From: Azorhizobium sp965227945
GTDB lineage: Bacteria > Pseudomonadota > Alphaproteobacteria > Rhizobiales > Xanthobacteraceae
Assembly: GCA_965227945.1 (NCBI GenBank)
Contig: CBDDGQ010000006.1
Coordinates: forward strand, 2,604,001-2,668,000
Direction of reading: 5' to 3'
Length of the DNA: 64,000 bases
The notes under the pieces were generated by a model. That model was not told the DNA's origin and ran no database searches. It saw only the letters and a program-made list of their open reading frames with translations. A program made the position numbers and the translations under genes. Below are positions 59,949-64,000 of this stretch, piece after piece; position 1 is the stretch's first letter, and each line of letters starts with the position of its first letter.

Positions 59949-61040
59949 TCACGGCAGGGCCTTGGCCTTGGCGATCAGCGCCGCGCGGTCGAACTTGGAG
60001 AAGTCCGGCACAAACTGGTTGGTGAAATAGGCGTCCAGCGGAATGTCCGCAGTGGCGAACTCGCCATATTTGTGCATCTCGGCGATATAGGCGCGGATGG
60101 TCTCCAGGTCGAACTGGCCGGGCACGCGATCCTTGCCGTCCGCATCGCGGATCACCAAGGCCAGCCGGCGCTTGAGGATCTCGACATTGTCCGCCAGAGC
60201 CTTGTCCACATTCTCCGCCGGCTTGGCTTGCGGCGTGCGCTTCCAGAAGGCTTCCACGCAGGCCTTGGGGTTGGCGTCGCAGGCGATCACCGCCTCGGCA
60301 TAGGCCCGGCCGAAGCGGGCAATGAGGTCGGGATTGTCCTTCACCGTATCGCGATGGGCGAGGAAGCCGTTGGTGATCATCTTGGCGAACACCGGCGGAT
60401 AGGCCAGGCGGCGCACCTTGGTGCCTTCCAGCTCCAGCAGATCGTTCCAGGTGCTGTTGAAGTTCAGGGCTTCCACCCGGCCTTCGCGCAAAGCGTGGAA
60501 GCCGGAGCCGAGCACGCCGACGGCGACGATGGAGACATCGGTGCCGGGGGTGAGGCCCACCGAGCGCAGGATGGCGCGGGTCTGGGGAATGGTGCCCCAG
60601 GTGAGCGCGCCCACGCCGATCTTGCCATTCTTCAGGTCCTTGATCTCATTGATCTTCGAGGACGCCAGAACGGCCAGTTCCAGGGAGTTGTAGGGGTTGG
60701 CGTTGAATACATAAGTGAGCGGCAGCGGCGGCTCGCCGGGCTTATGCGCCGAGAGCAGCGTCTCCGGCAGCGGGAAGCCGAAGGTGACCTTTTTCTGCAG
60801 GATCTGCGGCACGATGGCGCCAGCCCCCTGCAGCACCACGGTTTCCACGTCGATATTCTCGGCCTTGAACAGGCCCATCTCGTCAGCGATGGCATAGACG
60901 CCGCCATCGGTGACCGTGGGCGGGATGGCCAGTCCGATGAGCACCTTGTCTGCGGCATTGGCGGCGCCGGCGAGCACAGCCACCGCCGCTGCGGTGGCCA
61001 GGGCAAAGCGCGCCGAGCGCGCGAGCAATCCTGAGGACAT
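59949..61040 (-). CDS. Tau/Ssu-type periplasmic binding protein
   Basis: 363-aa NMT1/NrtA-like binding protein. A Sec signal (FALATAAAVAVLAGAANAA) precedes the mature domain, which opens DKVLIGLAIPPTVTDGGVYAIADEMGLFKAENIDVETVVLQGAGAIVPQIL, the usual NMT1 start where the ligand is recognised. GGAG precedes the ATG. It sits 162 bp after the flavin monooxygenase on the same strand, with its own AT-rich stretch in between. The ligand is probably the compound that the monooxygenase and amidase use. Confidence 0.9.
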   Translation of the reverse strand: MSSGLLARSARFALATAAAVAVLAGAANAADKVLIGLAIPPTVTDGGVYAIADEMGLFKAENIDVETVVLQGAGAIVPQILQKKVTFGFPLPETLLSAHKPGEPPLPLTYVFNANPYNSLELAVLASSKINEIKDLKNGKIGVGALTWGTIPQTRAILRSVGLTPGTDVSIVAVGVLGSGFHALREGRVEALNFNSTWNDLLELEGTKVRRLAYPPVFAKMITNGFLAHRDTVKDNPDLIARFGRAYAEAVIACDANPKACVEAFWKRTPQAKPAENVDKALADNVEILKRRLALVIRDADGKDRVPGQFDLETIRAYIAEMHKYGEFATADIPLDAYFTNQFVPDFSKFDRAALIAKAKALP

Positions 61041-61100
61041 GTAATCTCCGCAAATTCGGGACGGCAGACGCCCGCCTTACCGCCGAAAGCTGAGAAAATC

Positions 61101-61115
61101 CATAGGCCTGCTATG
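61101..61115. promoter_or_regulatory. Inverted repeat before the ABC genes
   Basis: CATAG (61101-61105), GCCTG, CTATG (61111-61115), in an AT-rich patch about 60 bp before the binding-protein start. It may be an operator or part of an internal promoter that lets the ABC genes be read apart from the monooxygenase. Confidence 0.3.
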
Positions 61116-61202
61116 AATTAATCGGGCGGACGGCGGCCCTATCTGTAGCCGCATCTCGCCGCCCATGCCATGGCACCTTAGCGCCCCTGCCACGCGCCGC
61201 TC

Positions 61203-62462
61203 TCATGCCACGGCGGTTTCGGCCATGATCGCCTCGGGATGGCGATGGCGCTCGGCCATGGCGCGCTCCTCGTCGGTGAGCAATTGCGCCTGCATATAGG
61301 CCCCCAGCTGCCGGGCGCGCGTGACCACGGCGGCGCCGAACTGGCCGCGATCCCGCGCGAAGGCGTCCAGCGCCTCGGACAGATCCGCGCCGGGCCTGGT
61401 GATGGCGGCCACCAGCGCTGCGGCATCCCCGGCCGCCTTGGTGACACCCATGCCCACATGTGGCCGCGCCACGAAAGCGGCATCCCCCAGGATGACGGTG
61501 CGCGGGGACAGGCGCATGTTCGGCGCCTCCAGGTCCTGGATCGCCTGGATGAAGGGCTGCTGCGTGCGCTCCACCACCTCGGCGAATTGGGGGGCGAGGA
61601 GCGCGCGGGCATCGGCCCGCATGTGCGCCAGCACTTCAGGACGGATCTTGTGTGGCGGAATGGACAAGGCGTGGGAGACGCCGTCGATGTCGGTGAGCAT
61701 GTCCTTCAACACGCCGTCGGCGGGGGCGGGGCGGTACCAGACAAAATTGTAGCGCCGCTGGCCCCGCTCCAGCGCCTCATGGGCGCCAGCGACCGGATAG
61801 CCCAGCATCTGCTCGCCAGGGGGGAGCGAGAAGGCGAAGTGGTCGCAGACCGCCTCGCGGGTTTCCGGGGTCAGGTCCGCTTCGTCCACCAGTCCGCGCC
61901 AGGCCAGATACCCCACATACGCCGGCATGACCGTGGGCGCCAATTGGGCGCGGACGGTGGAGAAAATGCCATCGCAGCCCACCAGCAGGTCGCCGGTCTG
62001 GCTGCCGCCGTCGGCGAAATGCGCCGTGACGCCGTGGGCGTCTTCGGTGATGCGGGCGAGGTTGCGGCCGTGATGATAATGAGCCGAAGGGAGGGCGGCC
62101 CGCAGCAGGCCATAGAGGTGGCCCCAGGAGGTCAGAACCTGCTCCAGATGTCGCGTGCCGACGATGGCTCCGGCGTGGTCGAACACCCGCCGCCCCTCCA
62201 CCCGGACCCCTACACGGGCCGCCTCGGTGTTGATGCCGGCCTCGTGCAGCACGTCGAACAGTTCTGCGTGGGTCACGATGCCGGCCCCTCGCGAGGACAG
62301 TTCCGAACCCATGCGTTCATAGACATCCGCCCGCCACCCGGCGCGGCGCAGGAGCAAAGCAACGAACAGGCCGCCCATGGAGCCGCCGATGACGATGGCT
62401 CGGGGCCGACTGTCCGGTGCGATCGGGGAAACGGCAGGATGTATCGTGGATGAGACGGTCAT
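61203..62462 (-). CDS. FAD monooxygenase, 2,6-dihydroxypyridine hydroxylase-like
   Basis: 419-aa group A flavoprotein hydroxylase, cytoplasmic, NAD(P)H and O2 dependent. FAD motifs: AIVIGGSMGGLFVALLLRR (about 22-40), the DG motif in VGCDGIFSTVR (161-171) and the GD motif VILGDAAFVARPHVGMGVTKAAGDAAAL (323-350). The substrate region (YVGYLAWRGL, LGYPVAGA, RRYNFVWYRP, SIPPHKIRPEV) is strikingly like 2,6-dihydroxypyridine 3-hydroxylase of nicotine breakdown, so a hydroxylated N-heterocycle is a reasonable guess. GGAGGAAGGA supports the ATG at 62462. First gene of the operon with the ABC importer and amidase. Confidence 0.85.
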   Translation of the reverse strand: MTVSSTIHPAVSPIAPDSRPRAIVIGGSMGGLFVALLLRRAGWRADVYERMGSELSSRGAGIVTHAELFDVLHEAGINTEAARVGVRVEGRRVFDHAGAIVGTRHLEQVLTSWGHLYGLLRAALPSAHYHHGRNLARITEDAHGVTAHFADGGSQTGDLLVGCDGIFSTVRAQLAPTVMPAYVGYLAWRGLVDEADLTPETREAVCDHFAFSLPPGEQMLGYPVAGAHEALERGQRRYNFVWYRPAPADGVLKDMLTDIDGVSHALSIPPHKIRPEVLAHMRADARALLAPQFAEVVERTQQPFIQAIQDLEAPNMRLSPRTVILGDAAFVARPHVGMGVTKAAGDAAALVAAITRPGADLSEALDAFARDRGQFGAAVVTRARQLGAYMQAQLLTDEERAMAERHRHPEAIMAETAVA

Positions 62463-62979
62463 GGCGTGTCCTTCCTCCGCCGCCCGAACCGGGGCAGGGC
62501 GCAGTGCGTCTGCATGGAAACCGGCACCGAACATCAGGTTTCACCGGGCTCCAAGGTGCGCACCTTGAGGCAAACGGTGGGCAGAGATGGCGCGTCTGTC
62601 AAGCATTATTTATCGGTCGATAATTATCGCGGGATGCGCCATGGTGCGCTGCGCGCTGTGCATCCGGACGCCGCAGTCCGCGGCACGCCGCCGGAGTGGG
62701 GGCTCTGCTTTTGGAGCGGCGCTCCGGTCTCGCGACCGGGGGGACTGGCATCGTTTCATGCGGCGTGACGTCATGACCCCGTGTGCGGTCTTGTGAGATT
62801 GTCGCGGGTCGGCGCATTAGATTGCTGCGCACTTGCAAGATACGCCAGGCGGGGCGACTGGTTGCTGTCAAGCTTCGGAATAATAAGTCTGGTAAGCCGC
62901 GGTGCAACAGAACGTGTTTCTCACGGATCGTGACCTCTGGTACTGTTCGCAACGACGACGGTAGGGCTGTGATGGTAGA
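62463..62979. promoter_or_regulatory. Divergent control region with TTATCG sites
   Basis: About 517 bp between the monooxygenase and sensor-kinase starts. It holds three TTATCG/CGATAA half-sites in a row (62610-62615, 62618-62623, 62624-62629); the last two form a perfect 12-bp palindrome CGATAATTATCG (62618-62629). An 8-bp palindrome TGACGTCA lies at 62766-62773. Several short open frames cross it but none has a ribosome site or recognisable product. The palindrome lies about 150 bp before the monooxygenase start. Confidence 0.5.
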
Positions 62980-64000
62980 ATGATGGCGGACATGGGCGGC
63001 GCAGAGCAGGTCGAGCGGTTGGTTGATACCAAGGACCTTGCGGATGCGCTGGAGAGCAACCGTTTCAAGCAGTTCCTGGATCAAGTGCCGGTGGCCATTG
63101 CTGTCTCGGAGTTACAGCCTTCGGAACACGTGATCTACGCGAATCACGAGTTCGAACGCCTCACCGACCGACCCGCCACGGCGCTGGTCGGTCACAGTTG
63201 GACCGATTTGCCGGGCCACGCTCTGGAAGACGGCGATGCACAGGATCTGGGGCTCGCCGTTGCCGATCGGGACGACTTCGTCGGCGGCTTTGTCATCCAG
63301 CGCGCTGGGCAATCGGTGATCGTCAATGCGTGGTCGAACCTGATCGAAAATGATGCTGGCGTGCCCATCTTCCGCCTGGTGGCGTTGGTCGAGACCGGCC
63401 GGGTGGTCCATGACGAGCAGAAGCTCCAGGATCGGATCCGCGAGAAGGACACCTTGCTGCGGGAATTGCAGCATCGGGTGAAGAACAACCTGCAGATGAT
63501 CACCGCCTTGATCCGCCTGGAGTCGCGCAACCTGCCCGACGAATCCACCACGGAGCGGTTCGACCGGCTGGCGGGGCGGGTGGAGGCACTGGCGCTTCTG
63601 TACCGTTCGCTCTCCGAGGAGGGCCACGCCCAGGTCATCGACCTTGGGGTCTATCTCAGTCAGATCGCCTCCGCTGTCATGGGCGCCCATGCGGTCGAAG
63701 GCATTCGGCTGGATCTGAAGGTGGACACGTGGCCGGTGTCGATCAATGTGGCGATGCCTGCCGGGCTGGCGGTGAACGAGCTTCTCACCAACGCGCTGAA
63801 GCATGCGTTCGTCGGACGCGAGGGCGGCACCATCAGCCTGCAGTCTTTGGTGGATGAAACAGGCTGCCGGGTGGTGGTCGCCGATGATGGCAACGGCCTG
63901 CCCGTCGGGGTGGAATGGCCCAAGACCGGCAAGCTCGGGGCGCTCATCATCGAATCTCTGCGCGAAAATGCCAATGCGCGCATCGAGGTGGATTCTCGGG
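62980..64000 (+). CDS. PAS-HisKA_2 sensor histidine kinase (3' end outside window)
   Basis: Open from ATG at 62980 to the window edge, 340 codons, no stop. No membrane helix, so a soluble sensor. A PAS domain covers about residues 30-140 (FLDQVPVAIAVSELQPSEHVIYANHEFERLT); it lacks the Cys of LOV photoreceptors (GHSWTDLPG in place of GRNCRFLQG). The HisKA_2 phosphoacceptor is His165 in LLRELQHRVKNNLQMI, the N-box is AVNELLTNALKHAF (Asn267, Asn272) and the G1 box is VADDGNGLP (about 301-309). Such kinases often signal to single-domain or PhyR-type response regulators in Rhizobiales. Start choice is uncertain; ATGs at 62983 and 62992 are also in frame. Confidence 0.88.
   Translation, partial: MMADMGGAEQVERLVDTKDLADALESNRFKQFLDQVPVAIAVSELQPSEHVIYANHEFERLTDRPATALVGHSWTDLPGHALEDGDAQDLGLAVADRDDFVGGFVIQRAGQSVIVNAWSNLIENDAGVPIFRLVALVETGRVVHDEQKLQDRIREKDTLLRELQHRVKNNLQMITALIRLESRNLPDESTTERFDRLAGRVEALALLYRSLSEEGHAQVIDLGVYLSQIASAVMGAHAVEGIRLDLKVDTWPVSINVAMPAGLAVNELLTNALKHAFVGREGGTISLQSLVDETGCRVVVADDGNGLPVGVEWPKTGKLGALIIESLRENANARIEVDSR

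Noticed and set aside
62514..62768. An 84-codon plus-strand open frame before the sensor kinase
   Set aside because: No ribosome site, no recognisable product, and it contains the TTATCG palindromes; treated as control region.
62980..64000. LOV blue-light histidine kinase
   Set aside because: The PAS domain lacks the flavin-binding Cys motif.
1..64000. CRISPR arrays, tRNA/rRNA genes, insertion sequences, prophage
   Set aside because: Reading through the intergenic gaps showed no regular repeat-spacer array, no cloverleaf-like gene, no transposase or integrase and no phage proteins.

Overview
The window is about two-thirds GC (judged by eye) and almost fully coding. It suggests a chromosomal segment of an alphaproteobacterium of the Rhizobiales (Hyphomicrobiales), probably near Xanthobacteraceae. 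The clues are a Rhizobiales-type intergenic repeat at 1102-1207, a SUF operon behind an Irr/ICE-like iron box, the tyrS/anmK divergon, an IalB protein, an HWE/HisKA_2 kinase and many ABC uptake systems. I see no phage, IS element, CRISPR array, tRNA or rRNA.

Layout. 1-10.9 kb is housekeeping: prfB (5' end outside the window), a 1-Cys peroxiredoxin, a YhdP/AsmA-like envelope protein, a small secreted protein, tyrS and anmK back to back, an APC permease and an alpha/beta hydrolase. 11.0-18.3 kb is the iron-sulfur operon: ICE-like box, a tiny CxxC leader ORF, iscS-like, sufB, sufC, sufD, sufS and sufT, then a VOC gene. 18.4-19.9 kb holds a flavin reductase and IalB.

20.0-32.5 kb is a catabolic island controlled by a divergent GntR regulator. 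It has a DHPONH-like alpha/beta hydrolase, an isochorismatase-fold amidohydrolase, an HpcH/HpaI aldolase, two PuuE-like (allantoinase-type) deacetylase-fold proteins, a fumarylpyruvate-type hydrolase, a complete Liv-type ABC importer, and an AtzG/AtzE-like amidase pair. The genes mostly overlap or nearly touch. Together they read as uptake and stepwise C-N hydrolysis of a cyclic amide or N-heterocycle-derived compound. The substrate is unknown, and this is the best candidate for an undescribed pathway.

32.7-37.7 kb is a TetR-controlled RND efflux pair, with matching predicted operators in front of the regulator and the pump. 37.7-42.8 kb holds pyruvate:quinone oxidoreductase, a FUSC-type membrane protein and NAD-malic enzyme. 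42.9-47.2 kb holds two tandem chemoreceptors whose signalling halves are almost identical in DNA while their sensor halves have diverged.

47.5-56.8 kb is an amino-acid/D-amino-acid region: a polar amino-acid ABC system with a binding protein-permease fusion, DadA, an omega-aminotransferase with a divergent MocR regulator, a DapA-family lyase and a D-threonine aldolase-like enzyme. 56.8-62.5 kb is a minus-strand operon: a flavin monooxygenase resembling 2,6-dihydroxypyridine 3-hydroxylase, a Tau/Ssu-type ABC importer and an amidase, perhaps a second N-heterocycle system. The window ends inside a PAS-HisKA_2 sensor kinase.
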